Assembly (NCBI GenBank): GCA_003952965.2
Contig: CM025853.1
Coordinates: 28,950,415 to 29,014,414, forward strand
Length of the DNA: 64,000 nucleotides
Source of the DNA: Morella rubra
Lineage: Eukaryota > Streptophyta > Magnoliopsida > Fagales > Myricaceae
Reading direction: 5' to 3'
The position numbers and the translations under genes were made by a program. The stretch's first letter is position 1; each line of letters begins with the position of its first letter. Positions 1 through 12,410 of this stretch are shown piece by piece. The notes under the pieces are model-generated. The model saw only the letters and a list, made by a program, of their open reading frames with translations. It was not told the origin of the DNA and searched no databases.

Positions 1-2008
1 ATTCACCAACATTGGATGGGAAACTTCAGATCTTGCAGCTTCAGCCATTCTCTTGTCCTGTCCATCCATGGACTTAAAGTCCCTTGCAAAATTGGGATGA
101 GTGTCGAAAGTACCATAAGCTTCTTTATCATCTACAACTTGTGGCTTTACTCTAATTTGTTTTAGCTCCTCCTCCAGAGATGATACCCCAGCAAACTTAG
201 ATGTTAGCCACGCACGAGTCTTCTCAAGTAAATTTTTCTCTTTCATCATTCTCTTATTTAGACATTCAACAGAATTCTGAATCACCCCAAGATCATCCAT
301 AGTTTTACCAAGGTTAAGTTTTGCTTGCTTCAACTCCATCAATATCAAATCCGGAGATGAAGTAGGGCACAGGCTTGAACATCCCACCATTTGCTCATAA
401 TTGTTGAAAATATTTCTGTTGTTTTCTTTATTCATCTCCTTAATAGCAGGAGTTGGCATCCGCTCATCTGAGTGGACATCCTGACCCCTCAAGCATTTCA
501 ATGCTTCTTTCTGTAGCTGCCGCTTTAAATCTTCCACGATCTTTTTTGTTGTTCCCAGTTCTTCAAGGACATCAAGTGTTTCCAGTTCTTTCACAATCAG
601 ATCCTTCTCTAACTCTGCCGCCTGTTCCTCCACTTTCTTTATGTCAAACGGCTCAATGCCACTCTGCTTAGGAAAACACCTATTGTTAGAGCACAAGTGA
701 AGTGACAAAAGGCAGTGAAAGAAAAAGAACAGGGGGAGACTCTAAGCGCATTCCGCAAGTCATTTAACGTTGCAATTAAGGGTAATTGAGTCCCCCATCA
801 ATATTTAGTTTTGTAGAAATCCCCATCACACAAAAACTGGCAGGCAATTGCATTGATCCCTACGATTGAGTAGCACGTAATGAAAAAGCCTACAAGGCAC
901 CCAGTCCAAGGGGAAAAATCGGAATTTGTATGCTAAAATTTTGGAGTACGAGAGTTTAGTGAAAAATGGGATAATTGAAATGAATTTTTTTACATTTATT
1001 ATAGTGAAAATAGATGATTTAATGGAAGAAAGAAATTATTTTGTAGTTATTTTATAATCCTGAAATTTTACAGCGAGCCAAAAACGCCGAGTTAGAAGTG
1101 AGAAAACACTTCAATCATTTCCATACATGTAAAATAACCATAACAGAGCAGTGAAGTTAAATCTGAACAGGAAATCGTAAGCATTAAAAGAACAGGCAAA
1201 ATGAAGAACACAAAAATGAAAACTTTAAAATCTTATAATAACCAACAGTTGTAAGAATCACTACTTTTACTTCATTTCACTGTCATTTAGATCTAGGAGT
1301 TTGTAGTAGAAGACATCCTAGCTAAACTTTACCATTCTCTGAGGTTCATAGACAACAATATGCTGATGTATTGGTAATGGTACTTTTCTAGGCCTTTTAT
1401 CTGAGATCAATAGCTCAAACAATTCTTTCATAGTTACATTACCAGCGCATAAAGCATGAAGAAATTACTTACCCAAATAAAATAAAAAAACATTAGCAGA
1501 ACATGACTCAACGACCAGAAAATGAACAAATAATGGATCACACATGAGTCAACGTGGGTACCATTCGGCAAACCTACAACTTGAGGATATTTGTTTTTTT
1601 ATTTAATTTTATAATAAGTAGAAGCATATTATTAATTATTGTGCGAGGAAGGACACACATTTCTATTACCAAAGAATCCTGAATGACAATACGGTCTACT
1701 AATGAAAACAAAATTAGCCCATAGAAAAAATAAAGAAGGTCACTACTTACGTAAGTATCTCCGACTCCGAGCTTGTAAAGTGGCACCCAAGACCCGCTTC
1801 CACCGAACCGGGTCACGGCCTCCTTTACGGACCCGAAAGGCGGGGAGGTATCAATTTCCGCACGCAAACCAAACCGTCTAATTCCCAAACTCGGGGCTCC
1901 AACAGTTCCAGGGCTGAAGCTTTCCGGCTTCGTCTCGGACCTTATTTCCCTTATCCCAGGCGTTCCCGGAATAGCCTGATCAGTGGCCGACTCTGCAGCT
2001 TCGGCCAT
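1..2008 (-). CDS. WEB-family coiled-coil protein (At2g40480-like), 3' end outside window
   Basis: Two exons are visible: 1751-2008 (86 codons) and 1-663, which continues off the left edge. The donor after codon Tyr86 (GTAAGT) and the acceptor before Ser-Gly-Ile-Glu-Pro-Phe-Asp join in phase 0. Exon 1 carries the family N-terminal block EIDTSPPFGSVKEAVTRFGG. Exon 2 opens with DIKKVEEQAAELEKDL, then a long Glu/Lys/Leu-rich coiled coil (KELETLDVLEELGTTKKIVE). WEB proteins such as WEB1 and PMI2 act in chloroplast photorelocation through actin; this subclass is less studied, so a role in organelle movement is inferred from the family. The start is the first ATG and fits the family N-terminus. The family identity is firm; the exact paralogue rests on neighbouring genes. 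Confidence 0.88.
664..1750 (-). other. Intron 1 of the WEB-family gene
   Basis: A 1,087 bp intron bounded by GT at 1749-1750 and AG at 664-665 (read on the minus strand). It is AT-rich, has no coding similarity I can see, and contains a MITE-like stretch near 920-1090. Confidence 0.8.
920..1090. mobile_element. AT-rich MITE-like copy in the WEB intron
   Basis: The outer arms read roughly TTTGTATGCTAAAATTTTGG and, on the other strand, GGCGTTTTTGGCTCGCTGTA. The interior (TCTTTCTTCC, then ATAATAAATGT and CATTTC when read on the minus strand) closely resembles the element at 18421-18613. The ends are approximate and no clear target duplication was found. Confidence 0.4.
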
Positions 2009-2052
2009 TGAGAAAGCACGACGGATACCAAACGTATCAAACCGAAGGCCTC

Positions 2053-2058
2053 TTTATA
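2053..2058 (-). promoter_or_regulatory. Possible TATA box of the WEB-family gene
   Basis: TATAAA on the minus strand lies 45 bp upstream of the ATG at 2008. That spacing would leave a very short 5' UTR, so this is only a candidate. Confidence 0.3.
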
Positions 2059-5000
2059 AAGCCTCAGGAGCTTGGACTTTTGGGACAGTCCCATTACCTC
2101 TTTGATGGGAAAAGGGTATTCCGGAGTTTGTGAGCTAATGATGGTGTTGGAGCCGAGTCACAACTCGGCCGGTAAAAAGAGGGTGAGAGAGTGCGGGAGT
2201 GAGAACCGGGTCCACTACCGACTCAGCGACCAAAGAGCGCTTTTTCTGATTGAGGAGAGTTCGATTGGATGGTTTCGGAGTTTGTGCGATTGATGACGTG
2301 GACAACTCGCATTGGGTAATGGAAGGCGAGTCAAAGACCGTGATCGTTTAAAAATGCGTTTAAGCCAGTGGAAGCTTGCCAGTGTGCGGAGTGTATGTCG
2401 TCTTGGGGTAGGCATGTCGTTCACTAGTGGTTGATTTTGAGCGTGAATTGCGGTACTGGAAAAGGCGCGCGGGTGGTTGCGGTTATGATGGGGCTTTTCC
2501 GCAAGGTTGTCATGACAAGGGCGGGGGGTAGTCGGATTTTAGCCAAAGCCCCATGTAGAGAAAAGAGGGTATGAACTTATTACGGCGACAACATACCCGT
2601 TCTGCAAAGACGTTTCGCTAACGCCAATTGATTTGGCGGTTTGATGTGATGCGACCCTCCAAATAGTTTTCGCAACAAGCTGTTGTGTTCGTTGTTATGA
2701 ACTTATAAGAAACCTTCTCCTCATATATCTCGCAACACATTTTTTGCGACATAAAAGTTGACAACGTTATGCGATTTACAAGCAATATTAAGGTCACATT
2801 GTAAGGAATTCAAAAAGAGAAAAAAAGGGTTACATGCTTTTTATCCACAAATGGTCTTTAATGAAAGAGCTACATTGATTAGACCAAAATTAAAGTGGTC
2901 ATCATTACAGTGTGTGGACTGTGGATCCTTTGATCATATATTGCCATAATTGCTTTAATTCTTGCTTTCCTCTTTGGGACCACGAAAAGAGAGACTTTAG
3001 AACTGGTCCTGATGCAGCAGGGTTGTCCTCGAAACTGGGCAGAGATATATTACGTGATTCCAGTAGTACTGTCACCTCGAGGCAGAAATGCCTTCCGATG
3101 AGTTAAAAAAAATTATGATCTCTTGTAGCCTGAACAAACACTTTGCCAAGCGCGCGGCATACGTTTGATCATTCTTGAATGTTCTGCAGAAGTTGCAATG
3201 TAGTTGGTGTACCAAACAAGCTTGTGCAGCGCCTACGCATGCATGTGATGAGCATTTGGAATAAGTAGTTTGCACGATGCTGGCAGCAGGACCATACGAC
3301 AACCGGCATGTCAGTACTACTACTACTGCTTCTCACTGCTTGGTCCCATTACCACTACGTACATGCTCTTCTCTGTTCCCTCGAGCAATCAGCAAAACTC
3401 GCTGTTCGATTAAAACAATCTGTCGGAGCGATCACAACCTAGGAATTTCAAATTATGAACTTTTTATCTCTCGTGGCATTAACCTCGGCCAATTATATCA
3501 TCTTCTAGTTAAATATGATTCTTATAATTGAACGATTATTAATCCAAGCTGTTTAGCTTCGGGGCAGAAAGATCAGAAGATTCAAACTAATGGATTTCCA
3601 CGAACACGTGATTCTGAATTAAAAGCGTATATATTATAATCTGAATATAGCTTGTATACAGGGAAAGAGAATATTTAAGAAAAAACCTCCATGGGCCAAG
3701 TGACTCAAAACCATATTGCAACCAACACATAATGCTGCTCCTTTCTACTACGCTGGTCACTGGTCAGTCAAACTTGATGGTATTAAACAAGCAATTCATT
3801 AGAGTTTAGACTGATTTGCTACTCGCTAGTTAGATTTGTCTACCCTACCTCTAGGGCCGGCTCTAAAGTAACTGGGTCATTAGGCCAGACCCTAAAGTTA
3901 GACCTTTTTTATAAAAAAAATAGTAATAATAATTGAAATTTTAGCTACGCTGAGAGGAAGAAGGATAAAGAAAAAGAAAAGAGAGTGAAAGATGCAAATG
4001 AATGAAATCCAGGAAGAAAAAGCACGTGATTCGAGGAGATTGCACATGATCTACGGTCTCCCCTTGCCGTAGAATCCGCATTGCGACACGGTCACTGGAT
4101 TAGTCCGCACTCAAATGTTCGCGTTTGATAACCAAAAAGTGGGACTTGTTTAATAAATGCTTCAGTTTGATATTATGAAAATGCATGTGCACATGAATAA
4201 AAGAATAATTGCATGCCCTCCTATAAAACGACAAAATCCAAGTTTTCATGCAATTGACTTGTGTACGTTGCTGTGCAGTTACGAAGTGACTCGGGCGTAC
4301 TGCTTCTAGTCTTGATTTTCAACAGTGGGCCATTAACATCGTCATGGAGGCCACTGGAACCCGCGGGGCGGTTGTTCAGTTTTGTCACCATTCGATGGTG
4401 CTGGGGCCGACCCATAAATGTTTTCGAAAACGGGAACTTGTTTTCCATGACCTTTACATATAGAGAGCTTCATTAAGTACCTGGATTTCATCCCCTACCA
4501 GTTCATCTCAGCCACCCATCATCAATTAATGTTAGTCTCAAGATTGGATACGATTTTGATGAGCATGAATTTGTTAGCGCTGAAAAATCACGACGTGAAG
4601 TGTCACACGGATAGACGTGCAATAAGACATGATTTTGAGCCACCAATATCGTACCTTCCTTGAACCCGCCATGAATGCCGCTTTTACAAAAAGAGTCATG
4701 TACCAGGGCAAGTTCTCATTTATTGAATTAGAAAAAAAAAAAAGTTCTCATTTATTGAACATTAATGCTCTTTCCTTACCAATCCCCCCACTGCTCAACT
4801 GTTTTTCCTCATCGAAATTATCATGGACGACCCAAAAAAAACCACGTCGATCTCCCCATCAGGCCACCTCATATTCCTCCCAAATATCATTAATTAGAGC
4901 CAGCTACCATATTAAATTTCTCGTGTATGTCCATTTCATAATTCATTGGCTAATAAATTAGTTAAATATCTATTGTGCTTAAAATAATACCGACTTATTC

Positions 5001-5150
5001 ATTGAAAGATGTCCTACTTAATTCGTTAATTCCAAAGCTTAAGCGGATGGCATTACTCTCTGATATTCAATATCCGCCTGTGGTACTCTTTTTATATTTT
5101 AACGGGCCCTGTATTGCAGAACCATAATTATAAAATAGGTCTCTGACAAG

Positions 5151-5157
5151 TATATAA
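5151..5157 (+). promoter_or_regulatory. Possible TATA box of the DUF688/ASG8-like gene
   Basis: TATATAA about 150 bp upstream of the ATG at 5305. This is reasonable spacing for a plant promoter with a 5' UTR of roughly 120 bp. There is no other support. Confidence 0.3.
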
Positions 5158-5304
5158 CTGCTACCGAATACCGATGGCCTACGTAGTCACTGGATCAAAC
5201 TAATTAATACCCTGAGTTCTCTCACAGCTTTGTCTTCGGATCTTGAACATTTCAGATCTACAATAATTTAGATAGATCCAACTAAGGAATCCCTTCAATC
5301 CAAA

Positions 5305-5895
5305 ATGCGCAGGGATAACCGAGACCGTTCCCTCCATATCAAGGAGAATGACAAGTTCTTCTCGAGGCTTTTGTCCAAGGAGACGTCCGCGGCGAATGCT
5401 TCTTGCAGGGTGCTTTACTATGGAGGAGCATCGGGTGCAGTTCCATTCACGTGGGAGTCACGGCCAGGCACCCCCAAACATCCCCTCTCTGAGGCTTCTC
5501 TTCCTCCCCTTACACCCCCTCCTTCCTATTATTCCACTTGCAAGTCGAACTCCGCGAAGAACAACTCAAAGCACAATCTATTGCACACCATTTTCCCCAA
5601 GCTAACTTCGAGGAAGGCCCTTGTGTCGCCAGCATCATCGCTGTCATCCGTGTCTTCGTCATCGTTCTCTTCATGGTCCTCAACGTATTCATCGCCGGCA
5701 TCTTCGAGGAAATCAATGTATCACAGACGCGAGTCTTCCTCGCGTTCGAGACCTTCTTCCACATCGTGCTTTGGTGCCCTGAATAAGACTTCAAATTGGT
5801 TCCGCGGCTGCTACACAATGGGGAGCATGAAGAATGCATTCTTGTCCATTGTAGGCCGTGGATCAGACCAAGGTACTGCTGAGGGACTTTATTGA
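5305..5895 (+). CDS. DUF688 / ASG8-like protein of unknown biochemical function
   Basis: A single-exon ORF of 196 residues with an ATG start. Near residue 46 it has the DUF688 hallmark VPFTWESRPGTPKH, followed by a Pro-rich stretch (SLPPLTPPPS) and a long Ser-rich low-complexity segment (about residues 105-155). The C-terminus includes SCFGALNKTSNWFRGCY. The protein is basic and has no signal peptide or membrane segment, which would fit a nuclear or cytosolic disordered protein. Its position between WEB and LBD15 genes matches Arabidopsis At2g40475 (ASG8, named for a seed germination phenotype), as I recall the order. Function is unknown; family membership rests on the VPFTWE motif. Confidence 0.82.
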   Translation: MRRDNRDRSLHIKENDKFFSRLLSKETSAANASCRVLYYGGASGAVPFTWESRPGTPKHPLSEASLPPLTPPPSYYSTCKSNSAKNNSKHNLLHTIFPKLTSRKALVSPASSLSSVSSSSFSSWSSTYSSPASSRKSMYHRRESSSRSRPSSTSCFGALNKTSNWFRGCYTMGSMKNAFLSIVGRGSDQGTAEGLY

Positions 5896-6906
5896 TTTTT
5901 GTCGTAATGTTATGTAGAAACATAAATCTAGCGTAGGGGTGTACTGTTTCATGCTTTGGCTGATGTGGGCTACCTAACACCCCCTCGGTTCGCATGTTTT
6001 CAACGTTATGTCTAATGATGATATCTGCTTGATATTTATAATCTTTCCAAATTTTCTACGTTTGTGTCACCGCCATCGTCATTGAATAACATAAAGCAGA
6101 ATCCCTGATTAATCAGAGGACAGTTTCGAAAGAAATAGGAAATACGAGATGGTCTGGAAAAAACGCAAACAAACTGAGTGTTTGTTCTGCAAATATAACT
6201 TGAAGTTGCCCCTGGGAAAAGAAAAAGCTCATGAAGGTCACTTGGGCAATGCTTGTAGGAGATTCTTTCCCAAAGTTTTCCATTAGCTGTCATGAGAAAA
6301 CAACAGTATATGTGAATTTCGTACTACCCCTTTACGGGTGACATTTTCCGCCCTCAGCATTTATTGGGTTAGGTTTGGTGGCGTCTCAAATTTGGGAATT
6401 TCGTCACTGTACTTGAATTATCGAAAATCTGAATAGGATCTATTTGGAGGCTTCTATGAAAGGTAATGGAATGCAATTTACTTGTCGGTCTAATGCAAGA
6501 TCAACGACGTGCTATGTACAACGCTTTACCTTTGCTTATTGGCTTGCAAGCTAGAATTGGGGGTAAGATTCATTTTAGCCTGCTAGAACTCTCTGCTGCC
6601 TTTGGGTCCAGTCTGAATTCGATCTCCTTTGCTATAAGTTTAAACCCAATTGGAGCAAGAAAAGTCCACTCATCTAAAATCGCAAACCACTTGCCTGAAA
6701 ACAATCGAATATGTACACAAACCTTACCAGACTGAAGTAGGATCGGCTTAGATTGGCCGCGAGTCAGGGGCGGGTTGCGCATTTAATTCGACCCACCAAT
6801 TAAAGTCCTATGGCTGTTGCCTACAGAGAGAGAGAGAGAACAAAAAAGAAAAGTACAATGGCCGTTTTTTTTCTACGTGAAGAGGGTGAGCTCTGGTGAA
6901 TTTATA
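5896..6906 (+). other. 3' flank of the DUF688 gene and intergenic DNA
   Basis: It contains the presumed 3' UTR of the upstream gene and then non-coding sequence. Short ORFs on both strands have no recognisable domains, and I see nothing else here. Confidence 0.5.
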
Positions 6907-6914
6907 TCAAGTGT

Positions 6915-7211
6915 TACGGCTGAACACTATTGGGCCGAAACTGATCGGACCGGCCCAAATAGGTTCAAAATTGACTGGGCTAGTCAGTTTTGGGCCAGCC
7001 CAGTTCGACGGTCGGCCCAAAAAATTGTATAACCGAATGGGTCGGTTCAGCCCACAGTTTTGGGTACCCAGAATCATGGGACGAACCAAACCGAGAGTAA
7101 TTTAGGAAATTCAAGTTATTTATTTATTTTTTTACATATTAATTATTAAGTTGGGGGGGGGGGGGGGAGACGACGTTGTCTCTCCCCCAAATCCCCTTCA
7201 TGTTTTTTATT

Positions 7212-7244
<33 letters not shown>

Positions 7245-7773
7245 AAAATTCATTTAACCCCTTTTCTTCTCAAAATTGAATTAGCCGCCTCCTACTGAGA
7301 AAAAAAGAATAGCCGCCCCCCCTATCGCTCCACACCCTCGCCGGCGTCTTTCTCACGCCCCTTCCCCCCTCTCTCTCGCCCCTCTCTCTCTCTCTCTCTC
7401 TCTCATGCCTCCTCAGCCCTCCTCTCTCTCTCTCTCTCACGCCCCCACCGCAGCTCCTTGTGCGATGCCCTTTTCTCCGCCTCCAACCCCTCCAGAACAA
7501 CTTTAGAGCACTTGAAGAAGAGGCAGATCTACAGTGCACTAGCAGGGTTGCAGCACATATTTAGACTTTTTGTAATTGATTGTTGCTCCTTTGTTTCCAG
7601 ATTTACAATTTTCCTCTTCTCTCTGGTGGTTGATTGTGGATGGTTGTTGGTGGTTGATTGTAACCGTTTTTGGTGGTTGTTGTTGGCTATGTTTGGTGGT
7701 TTTGGTAGTTGATTTGTGGTTCTTGATTTTCCTGTCATCGGTAATTAGATCTTGATTTACAATTCTGCATTTG

Positions 7774-7804
<31 letters not shown>

Positions 7805-7982
7805 ATCAATTTCTCCCTTTGATTTGCCAATCGAACCGAGATGACCACCGAACCTGTTCAGCTTGGTCAGTTCTCCCAACCGGCGGTTCAACTGTCGGTT
7901 GGGAGTTTACAAGAACCGAACCTTTCAGTTCGGTTCTCGGTTGGGGCTGAAAACCGAACCAAGGGGTCGGTTTTCACCCCTA
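6915..7982. mobile_element. Non-autonomous hAT-type transposon with 8 bp target duplication
   Basis: The right end, read on the minus strand, is TAGGGGTGAAAACC, a typical plant hAT terminus. The left end TACGGCTGAACAC aligns with it with a few mismatches. The flanks are TCAAGTGT (6907-6914) and TCATGTGT (7983-7990), an 8 bp target duplication with one mismatch, as expected for hAT. Subterminal regions are packed with degenerate GGTTCGG / GGCCCA motifs. There is no transposase ORF. The interior holds a 15 G run, a 28 C run, CT repeats and a T run. About 1,068 bp. Confidence 0.75.
7153..7239. repeat. Poly-G and poly-C runs with a central palindrome
   Basis: Fifteen Gs (7153-7167) run into GAGACGACGTTGTCTCTCCCCC, an imperfect inverted repeat. 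About 25 bp further on are 28 Cs (7212-7239). It lies inside the hAT element. Run lengths may be unreliable in the assembly. Confidence 0.8.
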
Positions 7983-8224
7983 TCATGTGTTACTTCTCCC
8001 TCACACATGAGCTATTAGGTACATGGGATATGCTTCCGTGAATTCTTTATATTTAAAATGACATTTTTAAGTATGGTGTTAACATCTTAGTGATGTTTGA
8101 GCTTTTATTGACATGCGTGTAAAAATTATTAAGTTGTATTGATGTTTGTAAAAAAATTAATATTGAGTTGTATTGTTATGCGTGTAGGAGTAATGTTAGG
8201 ATTGTAAGTTTAAAAAGTTGGATT

Positions 8225-8405
8225 CGAATTCTAAAATTTTTAACCAAACCAACATGCCTTAAAAATTTATTATCATTACAAAAATTTATCTTCTCACTTT
8301 TGCACTTTTTTTTACCAACTTTTTACTTTTTCACTCTATCTCTTAATTTTTTTCACCAACTCTCATACCAAAAATTTTGACAAAATTTTGTTTTCAAACG
8401 CCTTT
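8225..8405. mobile_element. Partial AT-rich MITE-like copy
   Basis: The right half (TTTTACTTTTTCACTC, then CAAAATTTTGTTTTCAAACGCC) matches the block at 17873-18079. The left end could not be fixed, so this may be a truncated copy. Confidence 0.35.
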
Positions 8406-10293
8406 CTAGCACAGTATTTATTGCATGACAATAAACATGCAACATTTTGTAATTGGTAAACAATTATCGCAAGCGTGGCTTTGAACATGAATTAATGAAC
8501 AAACATTTTGATGAATAAGAATCTGAACCTCCTACTAATTAATTTTACGGATTGCTTCCAGGAAGGGGCAAGTGGGAGTCGTACTCAAGCCCTCAAAAGT
8601 CAAGGAAATATTATTAGGTTTTTAAATTTCTTTCGAATTAACTTTTCAAAAATTATGATGTTGCACTACAGCCCTCTCAAAATCTACACATAATGTATTA
8701 AATGTTGTCGAGTACATATTTTCACAATTAATACATATAATATTAAATATTGTAGTACACATGTATTATCTATTTCTCTCTAAATTAGACTATTAAATTT
8801 TGACAATAAATTTAAATTGAACCATTTAATTCTGATAATAAATTGAAAAGAATTCTAATAAGTTAGTGCTATCTTTTTATTAAAGAGTTTCATAAACTTC
8901 TAATAATTGGTACTGTTTCGACTCTAGCCCAAAATCATTTTGAATAAAAAGAAAGATTCCAGCCCAACGTTCATCAATCATCACGTCGACGCTTCCTAGT
9001 AACTCTAACGCTCGAGCTCGCCGAACTGGGCCCTGCATATTTTGGACCCACAGTAGACTCAACTTTAAATTTGGGCTCACCGTTTCGTCGTCGGTCCAGG
9101 AAACAAAATACTGCGCGTCTTCGTTTTCGAGTCTAGGCCCACTTTACTTACCCAAAAAAAAAGTCTAGGCCCACTCAAAATCACATTAAAAAAACGAAGG
9201 GGGGAAAGGATCGACATATATACCATATTTGCAAAGGTTCCCATTAAAAACGAATAGAATCAGCTTTGACGAGTAGGTCGGGTTTGAATTGGTAAAACTC
9301 AAAATGGAACCTATTTAGGTCACAACGTTTAATAAGCTACTTTAAATAGCTGTGGAAGATTAATTATGTGTATATTTGTGTAAGATGGGTATAGATGCTA
9401 TGGTTTTTAGGAAATAATTCATTCGCTACATGGAGAATGCGGCTTTCTCTTCAAAATCGATTATAGTTTATACTAGGGCCTCAACAGTCATCCCCTGGTA
9501 TAAATATCAATACATCGAAGAGAAATTAGAAAAAAAAAAGAAAAAGAAAAAGAGTAGCCCCGATCTCATGGTTTCTTGACTTAGACACTGTTGTAATTTG
9601 TCGCCAAGAAAAGAACCCATATATGTGTGGTTAAGTAAACTCGTTCAGCTAAAAAAAGTGGTTAAATAAACTCGGATTTCCGCTAACAATTAGGTAGTCT
9701 AGACTTCGTACGTATTTCCTTCTTTGCCGTCGTTATGCATTCCTAATTTATTTTCTCCTTAACCAAACAGTTATTTCATTTCCCTCTTTGTTTTTATATA
9801 TATATATATATATCAATAAAAAAAAAAGGAACTTTATTATAGAATAGCCTACGTACACACGTTATTATAACTAGCGTGTTTTGTTTAAAAAAAAAAACAA
9901 AAGGCTACGTACACACGCTATTACTAGCTCTCCAAACAACTTCTATGTGTTCTTACATCCCTCTGTCTCTTAGTTCTCTTTTTCTTTACGATATATAATA
10001 ACATGTATGAGAAGTAGTCGTAGATGCTTAATTAATTTGATTTTATTTTCTAGAATCTGTATATGGCATTAAAAACAATGTCGCTGCTGATTCCATGGTC
10101 CCTCACGAGAAAATTATTCTTCAGAAAGTCCATTAGATTAGTCTTTGTTAAACAAACTCATTAATGTAATTCTTTGAAAAAATTTACAACCTAGATCCAG
10201 TAGCGTATCAACGACAGACCTAATTTGTCCTATCTCCACGACCAGTTATTCTCATCGTCACGACGTCATATGTACCACACCCCGTAATCGGAT

Positions 10294-10319
10294 GGAGAGA
10301 GAGAGAGAGAGAGAGAGAA
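10294..10319. repeat. (GA)n microsatellite
   Basis: An uninterrupted GA dinucleotide run of about 13 units. Confidence 0.9.
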
Positions 10320-12410
10320 ACCCCAGCGAGGAGGGTACTGTTTCTGTTTGAAAAGATTCATGGGCAAGTCTTGAGCGAGCTGAGGCCTCTAATGTACATG
10401 ATAGTTACACCTCGGCACCAAGTTCATGCACAAGCTAAGGTTGTTTAACTTTTGACATGGCTCCCCTGAATTTCGACCTTAAAGATTTGAAACGAATGTT
10501 TGTTTGGTGTAAAAAAGTTGATTATGTGCGACACGTCTTGGATCTAAGACTTGAGGACTTTTGAAGACCATGAAATTGAAAGTCTTTTTTCTTTTGGTGA
10601 ACAGGAATATTTATTCAGGGTTTAGGACCAGGTCAAACAATTGACTGCAAGTACCAGTGGCGGAGGTGGGTGGGTGGTGGTTTTGGATTCGGTGCAAATA
10701 GGAGATCGAGAGAGAGAGAGGGCCGGGAGTGGTAATGTGAGAAAGTTAGGTTGGGAATGAGAGAACAACGGGGCGACGTGTTAGCCTTAAAATACGGGTC
10801 AAACAAGAATGGATGGTGCCATTTCCTTGCAATCTAAGCAAATTAAATTATTTAATTTATGTCATATTATAATGCATTAAGATCGATCGTCCGAGTATAC
10901 CCTTCTCTTCCTTTTCCCTCCCTTTCATCACCCACTTTGATATAACTCCTCCTGAGAATTGAACCACAACCCCGTAAAATTCTGCTCTCTCATATATATA
11001 TTGCACAAGTCTTGTCTTCATGTGGTTGTGGTAATATTGGAGTCGCTGTACTCTTTTTCCTCTGAATGAAAATTCAAGCTCCGACGTACGTACTAATTGT
11101 TGCTGATAATTGCAGCTTTAGCATCGAAGATGCGTGCGCCTGCATGTTGTTTCTCTTATACATATATATTAGATGTCAGACGTCGGTTCAGAAAATTAAA
11201 AATGAAGGGAAATAAAAACTAAAGAATGAGGTTAGAGTGACGAGGAAACCGGCCGTTACAATTAAGCGTTGACAACCCTAAATTGAAGTAGTTGAAATGA
11301 GGAAAAAAACACTCGTGAAGATTCTTTAACCACGGATATATAATGTGGTTGTAATGTTTAAAAATCAGTAGCTGTATCTGTCAGTTTATCCCTCCTAAAC
11401 ACAAAAGATAACCAACTTAATTACCTTGAAGGTTGTCCAATCTTTTTCTCTGAACGTCATGATGTGATGAAAACGTAGTGTAATTTTTAGTGTAAGCTCT
11501 TTCAAGCGGCAGTAAACTTTCGAGCTATTCGATGGAGTAGTTGACAGTAAAGATCAAATGATGCCAATTCCTAATGAAAGCAAAAGGCAAGGTGTTAATT
11601 ATGTCTAAATCGAAAGATAGACCCCCAGCTTGTTTGATAAATTATCCATGACAAGATTGGTTTAAATGATGCTCTAGAACTCTTAGTCACTGGGTCTGCA
11701 TCTAGTAGTCTTAGCGGCCTTCTTCACAGAACAGATTGCGGGTTCTTCACGGCGGTATGATGCTGACATTTTATATTTCGTTTTCGTCACTAGATCCCAG
11801 ATATGGTCTTCCTAATCAAGGTGGGTCTTGATTTTGACAAGAAACTAACATGGGAAGTAAAGTACAGCTTATGATCATATGATCAAAACCATTTATGGTT
11901 TGTTAAGGTGATTAACAGAAACCAGTTCGATTTCTGATGGCTGTAAAAAACTATACTATTTAGTCTCCCCTGCGAAAGAAGCAAGACGCACATGCAGCCA
12001 TGGATTTGAATGGTTCATTCAAAAATTCAAAGCACATTTAAGGACTCACACGTGAGCAAGCAGTCACAGAGTTGGCATTTATACGACTTTCTCTCCATTG
12101 ATGCTCTCTGTCAAAGCGCTCTGTGTATCTGGAAACCTAATTTCTGAAATCCTCGTACATCTAGCAGAGAGCTCCAAAACATCACCAACAAATTAACAAA
12201 CAACATTTATCATCTTTCTTATTTCAGTTTCATATATTTTCATCCCTTTTGTCTATTTCTTTAATAAACAATATTGGACCACTTTCCTTCTATACCTTGC
12301 CTTTTAAGCACACTCTAATATTCTGCCCTCATTTTCTTTTCTTCTTCCCTCAAACCCCCAGACACTTCTCTCTCCCCACCCGAGCAAGTCCACGTCCATA
12401 CCAAGAGAGC

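Larger units (their letters stand above)
2009..5304. other. Intergenic region between two divergently transcribed genes
   Basis: It lies between the WEB gene (-) and the DUF688 gene (+) and therefore holds both promoters. Short ORFs here have no recognisable domains. The first 500 bp is relatively GC-rich, the rest AT-rich. Around 3850-3905 a GC-rich stretch (AGGGCCGGCTCTAAAG) looks like a transposon end, but I could not find its partner. Confidence 0.6.

Noticed and set aside
3850..3960. GC-rich AGGGCCGGCTCTAAAG stretch resembling a transposon end
   Set aside because: No inverted partner and no target duplication were found nearby.
5510..5995. 161-codon minus-strand ORF opposite the DUF688 gene
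   Set aside because: It is the antisense shadow of the Ser/Pro-rich coding region and has no recognisable family.
8880..9180. Repeated AGTCTAGGCCCACT near 9130 and 9160
   Set aside because: A very short local duplication with no further structure.
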